NCBI GenBank assembly: GCA_009838525.1
Contig: VXRJ01000038.1
Span: forward strand, 198,654-262,653
Length of the DNA: 64,000 bases
Direction: 5' to 3'
From: Acidobacteriota bacterium
GTDB taxonomy: Bacteria; Acidobacteriota; Vicinamibacteria; Vicinamibacterales; UBA8438
Shown here in pieces: positions 27,802 through 37,500 of the stretch. Numbering within the stretch: the stretch's first letter is position 1; every line of letters begins with the position of its first letter. The notes beneath the pieces were generated by a model. It worked only from the letters and a program-made list of their open reading frames with translations. It was not told where the DNA came from and did not search any database. The position numbers and the translations under genes were made by a program.

Positions 27802-28848
27802 ATGTTGCCAACCGTCGAATGGAAGGACGACCACGTCGTGATGGTCGATCAGCGGAAGCTGCCGGCCCACGAGGTCTACGTCGAGCTGAAGACGGCGCGC
27901 GAGGTGGCGCGCGCCATCGAGCGCATGGTGATCCGCGGCGCCCCCGCCATCGGCGTCGCGGCGGCGATGGGGCTGGCCCTCGGCGTCGTGAAGTCCCGCG
28001 CCACGGGAAGCGCGACCCTCGCCGGCGAGTTCTACCGGCAGTGCGAGATGATGGCCGGCACCCGTCCGACCGCCGTCAACCTGTTCTGGGCCATCGACCG
28101 GATGAAGCGCGTCTTCTCGGAGGCGGCGCGGGCGGGCCGGTCGCCGGCCGAGATCCGCGCCATCATCGTCGCCGAGGCGCGGGCGATCCACGACGAGGAC
28201 GTGGACTGCTGCCGGACGCTGGGCCGCCACGGCGCGGCGGTGGTGCCCGACGGCGGGCAGGTCCTGACGCACTGCAACGCGGGCGCGCTGGCGACCGGCG
28301 GCTACGGCACCGCACTCGGCGTGGTCCGGGCGGCGGTCGAGGCGGGCAAGCGCATTGCCGTCTACGCCGACGAGACCCGGCCGTTCCTTCAGGGGGCGCG
28401 GCTCACGGCGTGGGAGCTGCTGCGCGACGGGATCGACACCACCGTCATTACGGACGGCATGGCGGGGCCGCTGTTGCGGAGCGGGAAGGTGGACGTCGTG
28501 GTCGTCGGGGCGGACCGGATTGCGGCGAACGGCGACGTCGCGAACAAGATCGGCACCTACACCGTCGCCGTCCTCGCGCGCGAACATGGCGTGCCGTTCT
28601 ACGTCGCGGCGCCGACGTCGACCGTCGATCTCGCGACGCCGGACGGCTCCGCGATTCCCATCGAGGAACGGAACGAGCGCGAAGTGACCCACGTCGGGTC
28701 GTCGCGCGTCGCCCCGGAGGGCGCGGGGGTGTGGAACCCCGCGTTCGACGTGACGCCGCACGCCCTCGTGGCGGGCATCATCACCGAGCAGGGAGTCTGC
28801 CGGCCGCCCTACGGCGAGAGCCTGCGCGCCGCGTGCGAGGCCGTCTGA
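27802..28848 (+). CDS. mtnA: S-methyl-5-thioribose-1-phosphate isomerase
   Basis: 348 residues of the eIF2B-like fold. Family blocks: [56 protein letters not shown] (catalytic Cys), [19 protein letters not shown], and [18 protein letters not shown] (catalytic Asp). It converts methylthioribose-1-P to methylthioribulose-1-P in methionine salvage. No other mtn genes are nearby. It starts 13 nt after the nucleoside transporter and precedes tsaD by 5 nt, so these genes are likely one transcript. Confidence 0.96.
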   Translation: MLPTVEWKDDHVVMVDQRKLPAHEVYVELKTAREVARAIERMVIRGAPAIGVAAAMGLALGVVKSRATGSATLAGEFYRQCEMMAGTRPTAVNLFWAIDRMKRVFSEAARAGRSPAEIRAIIVAEARAIHDEDVDCCRTLGRHGAAVVPDGGQVLTHCNAGALATGGYGTALGVVRAAVEAGKRIAVYADETRPFLQGARLTAWELLRDGIDTTVITDGMAGPLLRSGKVDVVVVGADRIAANGDVANKIGTYTVAVLAREHGVPFYVAAPTSTVDLATPDGSAIPIEERNEREVTHVGSSRVAPEGAGVWNPAFDVTPHALVAGIITEQGVCRPPYGESLRAACEAV

Positions 28849-28853
28849 CGCAC

Positions 28854-30077
28854 ATGCAACTACTGGCCATCGAGACGTCGTGCGACGAAACGGCCGCCGC
28901 CGTGGTGGCCGACTCCGGCGATCCCGCCCGGCCGTGGGACGTGCGCTCGAACATCGTGGCGTCGCAGGTGGAGATTCACCGCGCGTGGGGCGGCGTGGTC
29001 CCGGAGCTCGCGTCGCGCCAGCACGTGCGCGACATCTGCGGCGTCGTCGACCGCGCGCTGGAAGAGGCGGACACCGGCTGGGACGGTCTTGACGCCATCG
29101 CCGTGACGCAGGGACCGGGGCTGGTCGGCTCGCTGCTCGTGGGCGTCGCTTTCGCGAAGGCCGCCGCCGCGTCGCGCGGCCTGCCCCTCGTCGGCGTGCA
29201 GCACCTGGCCGGACACATCGAATCGCTCGTCGTCGAGGGCGGCGCGATGCCGCTGCCGGCCGTCGTCCTGGTGGTGTCGGGCGGGCATACCAACCTCTAC
29301 CTGGTGGCGGGGGAGGCGGCGGACGGAACGCTCGCCTGCCGTCTCATCGGCAAGACCCGCGATGACGCGGCGGGGGAGGCCTACGACAAGGTCGCGTCGC
29401 TCCTCGGCCTGTCCTACCCGGGCGGCCCGGTGATCGACAAGCTGTCCCGCACCGCCAACGACCGCGCCGTCGATTTCCCCTACGCGCGCATGACGCACGA
29501 CGACCGGAACGCTCCCCCGGAGGGCGCCCGTCCCGCCGGCATCGCGGCAACGCGCCGGCTCCGGGAGCTGGAGTTCAGCTTCAGCGGCCTCAAGACATCG
29601 GTCAAGCGCCACGTGCAGCGGCGAGTCGCCGAGCAGGAGGGCCGCGACGTCCAGGCGCGCCCCGGCGCGCCGGACGACATGGCGGGCCACGCCGCCGCAC
29701 AGGGGGCGGCACCGCAGGGCGCCGCCGCGTCGGAAAACAGGCCCGACACCGCCGCCGCGCTCTCCGAAGCGGAAGTGGCGGACATCTGCGCCAGCTTCCA
29801 GCGCGTCGTCGTCGACACGCTGCTCGATCGGACGTTTCTCGCGGCGCGGCGCTATGGCGCGCGCAGCGTCGGCATCTCGGGAGGCGTCTCCGCCAACTCG
29901 CGCCTGCGCGCGGACGCCACGACGCGCGCCGAGCAGGCCGAGCTGCCGCTCTTTCTCCCGTCCATGGCGCTGGCCACCGACAACGCCGCCATGATCGGCG
30001 CGGCCGGCCTCCGCCTCCTCCACGCCGGCATCACCGCGCCACTCGACCTCAACGCCAGGGCGTCGCTGCCGCTCTGA
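28854..30077 (+). CDS. tsaD: tRNA N6-adenosine threonylcarbamoyltransferase TsaD with an insert
   Basis: 407 residues; bacterial TsaD is usually near 340. The start is the ATG at 28854 (MQLLAIETSCDETAAAVV), since upstream codons in this frame run inside mtnA. Motifs: WGGVVPELASRQH, VTQGPGLVGSLLVG, HLAGHIES (metal His pair), VLVVSGGHTNLYLV, GEAYDKVA, and the late GVSANSRLR and STDNAAM-like ATDNAAMIG. An Ala/Gln-rich low-complexity stretch (~residues 255-305, with AAAQGAAPQGAAASEN) sits between the two lobes and accounts for the extra length. It installs t6A37 with TsaB/C/E. Confidence 0.95.
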   Translation: MQLLAIETSCDETAAAVVADSGDPARPWDVRSNIVASQVEIHRAWGGVVPELASRQHVRDICGVVDRALEEADTGWDGLDAIAVTQGPGLVGSLLVGVAFAKAAAASRGLPLVGVQHLAGHIESLVVEGGAMPLPAVVLVVSGGHTNLYLVAGEAADGTLACRLIGKTRDDAAGEAYDKVASLLGLSYPGGPVIDKLSRTANDRAVDFPYARMTHDDRNAPPEGARPAGIAATRRLRELEFSFSGLKTSVKRHVQRRVAEQEGRDVQARPGAPDDMAGHAAAQGAAPQGAAASENRPDTAAALSEAEVADICASFQRVVVDTLLDRTFLAARRYGARSVGISGGVSANSRLRADATTRAEQAELPLFLPSMALATDNAAMIGAAGLRLLHAGITAPLDLNARASLPL

Positions 30078-30089
30078 TACGCTTCGCGC

Positions 30090-31430
30090 ATGAGCTGGCT
30101 GGGACAAACACACTGGCGCATCCTCGTTGCGCTCGGGCTTGGGCTCGTCTGGGGCGTCGTCGCCACGTTCGTCGGGCTCAGCGGTTTCACCCGCGACTGG
30201 ATCACGCCCTTCGGCACCATCTTCCTGCGCCTGCTGCTCCTGATCGCGGTCCCGCTGGTGCTGGCGTCGCTCGTCACCGGCGTCGCGTCGCTCGCCAACC
30301 TCCAGAAGCTGTCACGCATCGGCGGCAAGACGATTGCCATCTACCTCGGGACGACCCTCATCGCCCTGGTGATCGGCCTCGTCGTCGTCAATGTCGTCGA
30401 ACCGGGCGCGTCGATTCCGGAGAGCCTGCGCCTTAGCCTCCAGGAGGAATACCAGGGCGACGTCGAGCAGCGCCAGGAGACGGCCGACCAGATGGAGCGG
30501 GGGCCGCTCCAGCCGCTGGTCGACATGGTCCCCGACAACATCTTCAACGCCGCGTCGAACAACCGCGCGATGCTGAGCGTGGTCTTCACGGCCCTGCTCC
30601 TCGGCGTGGCCCTGATGCTGCTGCCGCGCGAACAGGCGCAGCCGTTGCTGTCGCTGTTCGAGTCCGTGAACGCGGCGATCATCAAGATCGTCGAGCTCAT
30701 CCTGATCGTGGCGCCGGTCGGCGTCTTCTCGCTCATCGCCGGCACCATCACGTCGGTGGCGGGCGACAACCCGGCCGACGTGGCCCAACTGCTCGGCGCG
30801 CTCGGCCTCTACTGCGTCTGCGTGCTCGTCGGCCTCGCGATCCACGCGTTCCTGACCTATCCCATCCTGTTGCGGACCCTGACGCCGATTACGCCGTTCC
30901 GCTTCCTGCGCGGCGCCGCCCCGGCCCAACTGGTCGCGTTCTCCACGTCGTCGAGCGCGGCGACCCTGCCCGTCTCGATGGAGACGGCGGAGCACAATCT
31001 GGGCGTCTCGGAGGAAGTCGGATCGTTCGTGCTGCCGCTCGGCGCCACCATCAACATGGACGGCACTGCCGTCTACATGTCGGTGGCGGCGGTCTTCATC
31101 GCGCAGACCCTCGGCATCCCGCTCGATCTGGCGGCGCAGGCGACCATCGTCTTCACGGCCATGCTCGCGTCGATCGGCACCGCGGCGGTGCCCAGCGCGG
31201 GGATCGTCATGCTGGTGATCGTCCTCGAGGCGATCGGCGTGCCGGTGGCCGGCATCGCGCTCATCTTCGGCGTCGACCGCATCCTCGACATGTGCCGGAC
31301 GATGACCAACGTGACGGGCGACATCACGGTGTCCGCCGTGGTCGCGGCGAGCGAGGGGCAGTTGACGGCGACGTCGATGAACGGCCTGTCGGGGGCGGCG
31401 GCCGGGGCCGCGGCAGGGTCCGGCTCATGA
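30090..31430 (+). CDS. Dicarboxylate/amino-acid:cation symporter (DAACS)
   Basis: 446 residues with around eight membrane helices and two re-entrant loops. Hallmarks are the serine-rich HP1 (VAFSTSSSAATLPVSMETAE), GATINMDGTAVYMSVAAVFIAQ (transmembrane 7), and SIGTAAVPSAGIVMLVIVL (HP2), ending with RILDMCRTMTNVTGDI. These proteins import glutamate, aspartate or C4-dicarboxylates with Na+ or H+. An extra polar segment (residues ~112-145, EEYQGDVEQRQETADQMERG) lies between early helices. Its stop overlaps the HD-domain gene by ATGA. Confidence 0.95.
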   Translation: MSWLGQTHWRILVALGLGLVWGVVATFVGLSGFTRDWITPFGTIFLRLLLLIAVPLVLASLVTGVASLANLQKLSRIGGKTIAIYLGTTLIALVIGLVVVNVVEPGASIPESLRLSLQEEYQGDVEQRQETADQMERGPLQPLVDMVPDNIFNAASNNRAMLSVVFTALLLGVALMLLPREQAQPLLSLFESVNAAIIKIVELILIVAPVGVFSLIAGTITSVAGDNPADVAQLLGALGLYCVCVLVGLAIHAFLTYPILLRTLTPITPFRFLRGAAPAQLVAFSTSSSAATLPVSMETAEHNLGVSEEVGSFVLPLGATINMDGTAVYMSVAAVFIAQTLGIPLDLAAQATIVFTAMLASIGTAAVPSAGIVMLVIVLEAIGVPVAGIALIFGVDRILDMCRTMTNVTGDITVSAVVAASEGQLTATSMNGLSGAAAGAAAGSGS

Positions 31431-31996
31431 CGCCGACCCGCGACGACGCCTGGGCCTTGCTGACCGAATACACCCAGGGCGACAGACTCCGGAAGCATGC
31501 GCTGGCCGTCGAGGCGGCGATGCGCGGCTACGCGCGCCAGTTCGGAGAGGACGAGGAGGCGTGGGGCATCGTCGGCCTCGTCCACGACTTCGACTACGAG
31601 CGGTGGCCGGACGCGGCGGATCACCCGTTCCGCGGCCGCGACATCCTGCGCGAGCGCGGCTGGCCCGAATACATGATCCGCGCCATCCTCTCGCATGCCG
31701 ACTACAGCGGCGTGCCGCGCGAATCGCGGCTGGAGCACACGCTGTTCGCCTGCGACGAGCTGGCCGGATTCATCACCGCGGCGGCGCTCGTCCGGCCGAC
31801 GAAGAGCGTCCTCGACCTCCAGACCAAGTCGGTCAAGAAGCGGATGAAGGACAAGGCGTTCGCCCGCGCCGTCAGCCGCGACGACCTCCGGCAGGGGGCG
31901 GAAGAGCTGGATCTGCCGCTCGACGAGCACATCACGAACGTCATCGGCTTCATGCGCGAGGTGGCGGGCGATCTCGGCCTGCGGGGAACCGCCTGA
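31427..31996 (+). CDS. HD-domain hydrolase
   Basis: 189 residues, starting at the ATG that overlaps the symporter stop. HD metal ligands: LRKHALAVEAAM (H), GLVHDFDYERWPD (HD), ILSHADYSG, and a later D in LFACDELAGF. The family covers phosphohydrolases acting on nucleotides or nucleotide second messengers, so the substrate here is unknown. A C-terminal basic run (QTKSVKKRMKDKAF) is notable. It is translationally coupled to a transporter, which may be fortuitous gene packing. Confidence 0.9.
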   Translation: MTPTRDDAWALLTEYTQGDRLRKHALAVEAAMRGYARQFGEDEEAWGIVGLVHDFDYERWPDAADHPFRGRDILRERGWPEYMIRAILSHADYSGVPRESRLEHTLFACDELAGFITAAALVRPTKSVLDLQTKSVKKRMKDKAFARAVSRDDLRQGAEELDLPLDEHITNVIGFMREVAGDLGLRGTA

Positions 31997-32115
31997 GAGG
32001 GTATTTTCTTCTTATTAAACCCAAAGCCAATTCCCATCACTATGTAGGGCTGTTTCAGACGCCCATATAGCAGCATTGGCGCCTATCTATTAATAGCGGT
32101 CCGGGAGGGCGAGCG

Positions 32116-33885
32116 ATGACGGTTACAACCAGACGTGCGGTGAGGCGTGCGGCAGGCCCGACGGTGGCGGCCTTCGTGGCGGCGGCCATGGCCGGGATGG
32201 CCGCGCAGGAGCGCGAGTTCGTGCCGGTCACGGACGCGATCCTGGAGAACCCGGCGCCCGGCGACTGGCTCACATGGCGGCGGACGGTTAACGGCTGGGG
32301 CTACAGCCCCCTCGATCAGATCGACCGCAGCAACGTCGGCGGCCTGCGCATGGTCTGGACCCGCGCCCTCGCGCCGGGACGGTCCGAGGGAACGCCGCTC
32401 GCCTACGGCGGCGTCCTCTACATGCCGCAGTCGAGCGACGTGATCGAGGCGATCGACGCGGTGACCGGCGACCTCATCTGGAGCCACCGCCGCGACCTCC
32501 CGGAGGACGTGTACACGTTCGTCGGCGGCAATTCCGCCAACAACCGCAACATCTCCATCTACGACCGGTTCATCGTCAACACGAGCGACGACTCGTACAT
32601 CTTCGGCCTCGACGTCGAAACCGGCGAGATCGCCTGGGAGACGCAGATCTTCGACTACCAGGAGACTCCCGCCGGACACAGTTCCGGGCCGATCATCGCC
32701 GACGGCAAGGCGATCTCGGGGCGGAGCTGCCGCCCGGCCGGCGGCCCCGAGACCTGCGTCATCATCGCCCACGACGCGCGGACCGGCGAGGAAGTCTGGC
32801 GCCGGCGCACGATCCCGGCGCCGGGCGAGCCGGGCGACGAGACCTGGGGCAGCGTCCCGTTCGAGCAGCGCGTGCACGTCGGCGCCTGGATGCCGGCGAG
32901 CTACGACCCGGAGCTGCGGCTCATCTACCAGGGGACGTCGGTCACCTCCCCGGCCCCGAAGTTCATGCTGGGGGGCATCGAGAACACGCACCTCTACCAC
33001 AACTCGACCCTCGCCCTCGACGTCGACACGGGCGAGATCCGCTGGCACTACCAGCACCTGAACGACCACTGGGATCTCGACCACCCCTTCGAGCGCATCC
33101 TCCTCGACACCGCGGTCACGCCCGACCCCGCCGAGGTCGCCTGGATCAACCCGCGCATCCAGCCGGGCGAGATGCGGAAGGTGATGACCGGCGTGCCGGG
33201 GAAGACCGGCCTCGTCTACACCCTCGACCGCGAGACGGGCGAGTTCCTCTGGGCAAAGCCGACCGTCCCGCAGAACGTCATCAGCGGCATCGACCCGGCG
33301 ACTGGCGTGGTCACCGAGAACGCCGAGGTGACGTTCACCGCCGAGGGGCAGCAGGTGCTCGCCTGTCCCAACATGCACGGCGGGAAGGACTGGGAGGCGG
33401 GCGCCTACAGCCCCCTCACCAACACCATGTACATGCCGCTCCGCAACATGTGCCAGCGGCTGCTCGCCACCACCTCGCCCGACGCGTCACACCGAATCTA
33501 CGCCCTCGCAGTCCGGCACGAGCTGGCCCCCAACATGGACCAGCTCGGTTCCGTCTACGCCATCAACGCCGAGACCGGCAAGACCACCTGGCTGCACCAG
33601 CAGCGTGCCGCGACCCTATCGCTCGTCGCCACCGGCGGCGGTCTCGTCTTCGGCGGCGACGCGGCGGGACGCTTCCACGCGTTCGATCAAGAGACCGGCG
33701 AAATCCTCTGGGAGATCAACCTCGGTTCCCCCGTCTCCGGCTTCCCGATCAGCTTCGCCGTCGACGGCCGGCAATACATTGCCGTCAGCACTGGCCGGGC
33801 GGCCACGACGGCCAGTTTTCTGGAATTGACGCCGGAGTTGCGGCCGAGCATTGGGAACAACTTATTCGTGTTTGCGTTACCTTAG
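32116..33885 (+). CDS. Secreted PQQ-type quinoprotein, second copy
   Basis: 589 residues with an exported N-terminus (AAFVAAAMAGMAAQ). The start ATG follows GGGAGGGCGAGCG. Repeated W-motif blades are visible: AIDAVTGDLIWSHRRDLP, GLDVETGEIAWETQ, AHDARTGEEVWRRR, ALDVDTGEIRWHYQHLNDHWDLDHP (catalytic-Asp blade), TLDRETGEFLWAKP, AINAETGKTTWLHQQR and AFDQETGEILWEINLGSPVSGFPISF. It resembles the protein at 10475-12292 in order and ends the same way (GNNLFVFALP). No CxxCH is present. It is the last core-like gene before the defence island. Confidence 0.9.
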   Translation: MTVTTRRAVRRAAGPTVAAFVAAAMAGMAAQEREFVPVTDAILENPAPGDWLTWRRTVNGWGYSPLDQIDRSNVGGLRMVWTRALAPGRSEGTPLAYGGVLYMPQSSDVIEAIDAVTGDLIWSHRRDLPEDVYTFVGGNSANNRNISIYDRFIVNTSDDSYIFGLDVETGEIAWETQIFDYQETPAGHSSGPIIADGKAISGRSCRPAGGPETCVIIAHDARTGEEVWRRRTIPAPGEPGDETWGSVPFEQRVHVGAWMPASYDPELRLIYQGTSVTSPAPKFMLGGIENTHLYHNSTLALDVDTGEIRWHYQHLNDHWDLDHPFERILLDTAVTPDPAEVAWINPRIQPGEMRKVMTGVPGKTGLVYTLDRETGEFLWAKPTVPQNVISGIDPATGVVTENAEVTFTAEGQQVLACPNMHGGKDWEAGAYSPLTNTMYMPLRNMCQRLLATTSPDASHRIYALAVRHELAPNMDQLGSVYAINAETGKTTWLHQQRAATLSLVATGGGLVFGGDAAGRFHAFDQETGEILWEINLGSPVSGFPISFAVDGRQYIAVSTGRAATTASFLELTPELRPSIGNNLFVFALP

Positions 33886-33951
33886 CCCCAAAGTTAGCTG
33901 ACTCTTCGGCATCTCGCAGACAGGCTAGCGGTACGCCTTGCAAGGTGAGAA

Positions 33952-34209
33952 ATGAACGAGGTCGATCGAATTCGACAACTGATCTGGACCGCCTTGGTCG
34001 AGCCGGCGATCCAGCGCGGGCAATCTCAAGTCATGTTCGACTGGCAAACTGTCGTCGATCACGTCAGGGCGGCCGGGATTCGCGGGAATCAGGCGAACAT
34101 CCAGAACGCGCTGGAGTCGTGGGACGACCGGCGGATCAGTGTGCGGTGGATGGGGCAGCGGCGCGGGAGAGATAAGCGCCTTGCCTACGTGATTGATGTC
34201 GCCGATTGA
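33952..34209 (+). CDS. Small hypothetical protein, 85 aa
   Basis: 85 residues from an ATG at 33952. It begins with a helix (MNEVDRIRQLIWTALVEPAI), has a central HVRAAGIRGNQANIQNALESW, and ends with a basic turn and strands (WMGQRRGRDKRLAYVIDVAD). I do not recognise it. The middle could be a helix-turn-helix of a small DNA-binding protein. It lies at the edge between the conserved block and the defence island and is transcribed opposite to the SIR2 gene that follows. Confidence 0.5.
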   Translation: MNEVDRIRQLIWTALVEPAIQRGQSQVMFDWQTVVDHVRAAGIRGNQANIQNALESWDDRRISVRWMGQRRGRDKRLAYVIDVAD

Positions 34210-34508
34210 TCGCGTGCACTAGGGTATCGGTGGGCTCTTTGGTGTACACAACAACCCCGTCGCCGCCGACAACTGACAACGCGCCCAGAAACTCGTCGTC
34301 GGAGATGTCGGCTAGAGCTAGACAACGGTAACGGCGGTCGCGGTCGAATCAAGAACGATTCGCGCCATGCTAGACAACCAAGCTTCACTACATCGACGAC
34401 CTAACCGAGCAGCTTCGTCGGTCTGGCAAGTCTAAGGTCGACCCGTTCAAGTACGGTACATCTTGGTATGCGTTACGAAATGGGCGGGACTGCGTCGTCA
34501 AGGGTAGC
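34210..34508. other. 299-bp gap at the edge of the defence island
   Basis: No convincing gene. Two short runs look protein-like: on the plus strand YIDDLTEQLRRSGKSKVD (from about 34389) with KYGTSWYALRNGRDCVV, and on the minus strand LADISDDEFLGALSVVGG (about 34260-34315). Neither has a proper start and stop. They may be decayed gene ends. No repeat or hairpin of note was seen. Confidence 0.4.
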
Positions 34509-37500
34509 TCAGGTTCCTACCGTGGCAGTCGTCACGTCGGTCTCCATTCGGGGTGCTCCAATCCACTGGTTCCGGACTTCCGCGAACTCGTCATCAGACT
34601 GGCAAGCCGTCTTCCACGACCCAACGTCGATCGGGATCTCACGACCACGCCGTCGATACTGGTCGAACAGCGAATAGGCCAAACGTGCGGCAGCCCGCCT
34701 CACGAGCAGCCTCACCGCTACGTCGCGCTCACCTTCGTCACGATCGGTCCCCGTACTACTTGGCCGACCACGGACCTCCGTGTCCCGCAGTATCCGTCGG
34801 AGGCCCAAGAGCAGCGACTGCTCGGATGCCTCTGTCAGTGCCCAAGAATGCCGACTCACTACATCGACCACCGCGTTTATCGTCATCGCAGCTAGTGTAT
34901 CTCGTCGCCAAAGAATGGCCTGCGCCGCCGCGCCTAAGAGACGCATCAGGTAGTTTCTCTCCGCCTCCTCGGTCGAGTTTCCCTGGCTAACGTACTCGGA
35001 CAGTATCTGCATGCTCTCCAGCGCGTCGGCCATCTCCTCCGGCTCTGCGGAAGTCATGCCTTCTTCCACCCTCGTTAACACTCCATCTTGCAACTCTTGC
35101 TCCAACAAGGCGCAAGCCATCTCCAGGCACCGGGCCGGAACGCGACACGTCGCTGACTCCTCGGTTACACGTCTCAACTCACCGCGTAACCCCTCGTCAC
35201 GCATCGCATGCAAGTGTCGGACGATCATCAAAGCCAGAGTTAGCATGAGATCGGACGCGCGGCGGCGCACAGTCGGGGCAACTGACAATGGCCCCGGTGG
35301 TTCCTCGCTCATCGCGTATTGGTGAAAGTGCTCTTTGTCAGCATCCCACCACTCAACCAGGCGACGCACGACAGAGCGCACATCCTCACTCGACCAGTTC
35401 GCGTCGTTCGCGTTGTTGATCGTCCTGCACAGGTCGACACCTTCTTCTCCAATGCCTACCGTCACGTGTCCGCTGCTGCCCTGGATTGGAAATCCGGCAC
35501 TGCGAACGTAATCTATCAACAACGCCGCTGGATCGACATCTGCAGGATGAGGCAACTTCAGAAAGGCGTGACGGTAGTAGTTGGTCCCGGAAGGCATGCC
35601 GTCCTTGTCTCGCCTGCTCCACAAGACCGCTCCAAACTGCCTTGACCGTGCCTCATCGAGCAATCCCAAGTCGTGCAAACTTCCGAGCGTTGTCACGCTC
35701 CACCCGCGAGCGGCGTGACTATCGGAGGACGCCTTGTCGAAATAGGCATCGAGTGAGCCATCGGCAATAGTCGGTCGCTCAATCGCCAGATTCCCTGGAG
35801 AGGTGAGGCACGCAAAAGGGTTCACGAATTCCTGTGCCTCCAAGGGGTCCTGGTCCGTGAGAATCGGAAAAAGCAGCAATTTGGGGATTCGCTCAACCCG
35901 CTCGCGAACGGAAAACGCCGCCAACAACCGTTCGACCAAGTTGCGGATTCCCCGGAATTCCCTTCGGTGGTCTGACTGGTACACATCAAGAAGGAAGTCA
36001 AGCAGTTGGTCCTTTGTGCCACATGAGCACCTGCAACACAGTCTTGACAGCACCTCAGGTAGCGCTCCAGCAAGTAAGGTCCCAAGATTCGGCGCATGGA
36101 AGTTCCCTGCTTCGATTTCCGGGGTCGCTGCACGGAGAGACCTCAAGTAACGTGCCACAAGCTCGTCGACGGAGCGCGTGTCCATTTGAGCTAGCGAGGC
36201 CCGGTCGAAGAGCTTGTCGACCGCTTTCTCGTCGCCAATGCGCACCATGGTTACCAAGGCCCAGTATGGCGAATACTGCGCAATGCGGGTGAGGGTGCCG
36301 GCAGCACTCTGAGTCGCGATGGTGCAACCCGGGATTTTGAACGGAATACCCGCGTCTTCGCAGAAGCGCAAGAAACTGTACGCGGTTAGCGCTTCTTCAT
36401 CCCAAAGGCCGAGAGAACTGGATTGCAGGACGCGTCCGATGTCGAAAGCTGGAGTTTCCGTAAACGCCGATCTCTTCATCGAGGGTCGTTCGAGCTTATG
36501 GGCGAAGACTTCCACATCGTGCCATGGGTCGCACTTGAACTGGCGCAGCGCGTGCCACCGCTCGCGAAACGCCTGCCGTTGGGTTTGGATGGTGGAGTTG
36601 TTTCTAGCGGCAAAGAATGACCGTTGCCCCACCGCGTCGAGCAGAAACATAATGAAGGATTCTTGGGATAAGAGCGTATAGTCCATTCGGGTAGGCACCA
36701 GATTCAATGTTGTGCGAATAGCCTCGAGCGACTGCTGCAAAACCCGCTCTGCCTCGTCCACCTGACCGAGCTCAGCAAGCATGCCCGCCTTCTTGGCGGC
36801 CCAGAACGGCATCGCATCCTCGGGCTCCCACGCTGCGAGTCGGGCCTTGAGCTCCTGAAGGTCTAGGGCGAACAGATCGAACAACGCTCGCTCGTAGTTG
36901 AGCCGGGCGTCGTGCTCTGGAGAGAGCGCGCCCTTGACTTTCTGAATCCGGTCCAGAGCATCGAGCCACTTGGCGGATAGCCCGTCTTCGCGGTAGTGGC
37001 GCATCATTGCCAGCAGGAGGTAATGACATCGGGACCTGACGTCATCGTCGGTCAGGCCGTGTGCGTGGATAGCGCTGGGGTCTACGGGCAGCGACGTTAG
37101 ACCTGAGCGGGCCGTTGCTGGCCAGTAGCGCAGCAATGTGGCTTCGAGGAAACGGACTTGGTCCTCAAGGAGTGGACACAGACACCTCTCCATGCGCCAG
37201 GTCAATTCGAAGGCGAATTCAAGATCAAGCGGGGCCGGAAGCGCCGCTTCAGCAGGCAGATCGCGGGTCCAGCGGCGAGTCTCCAACCATAGAGAAAGCC
37301 GGAGATCCTCGGGCAGTACTACCCACCCCGGATAATCGTGGCGTTGCGACTTCCATACGGAAATGAGGTCGGCAGGGTCTTCGGAGTCAATGGACGTTGG
37401 GCCATCGACTACGGTCCTTGGCCAACGGAGCCGATTGTCTGCAGCTCGCCGCCGTCGTAGGTGGTCGAGGAAGCAGTCCATAGCGTCACGGTTGTCACGA

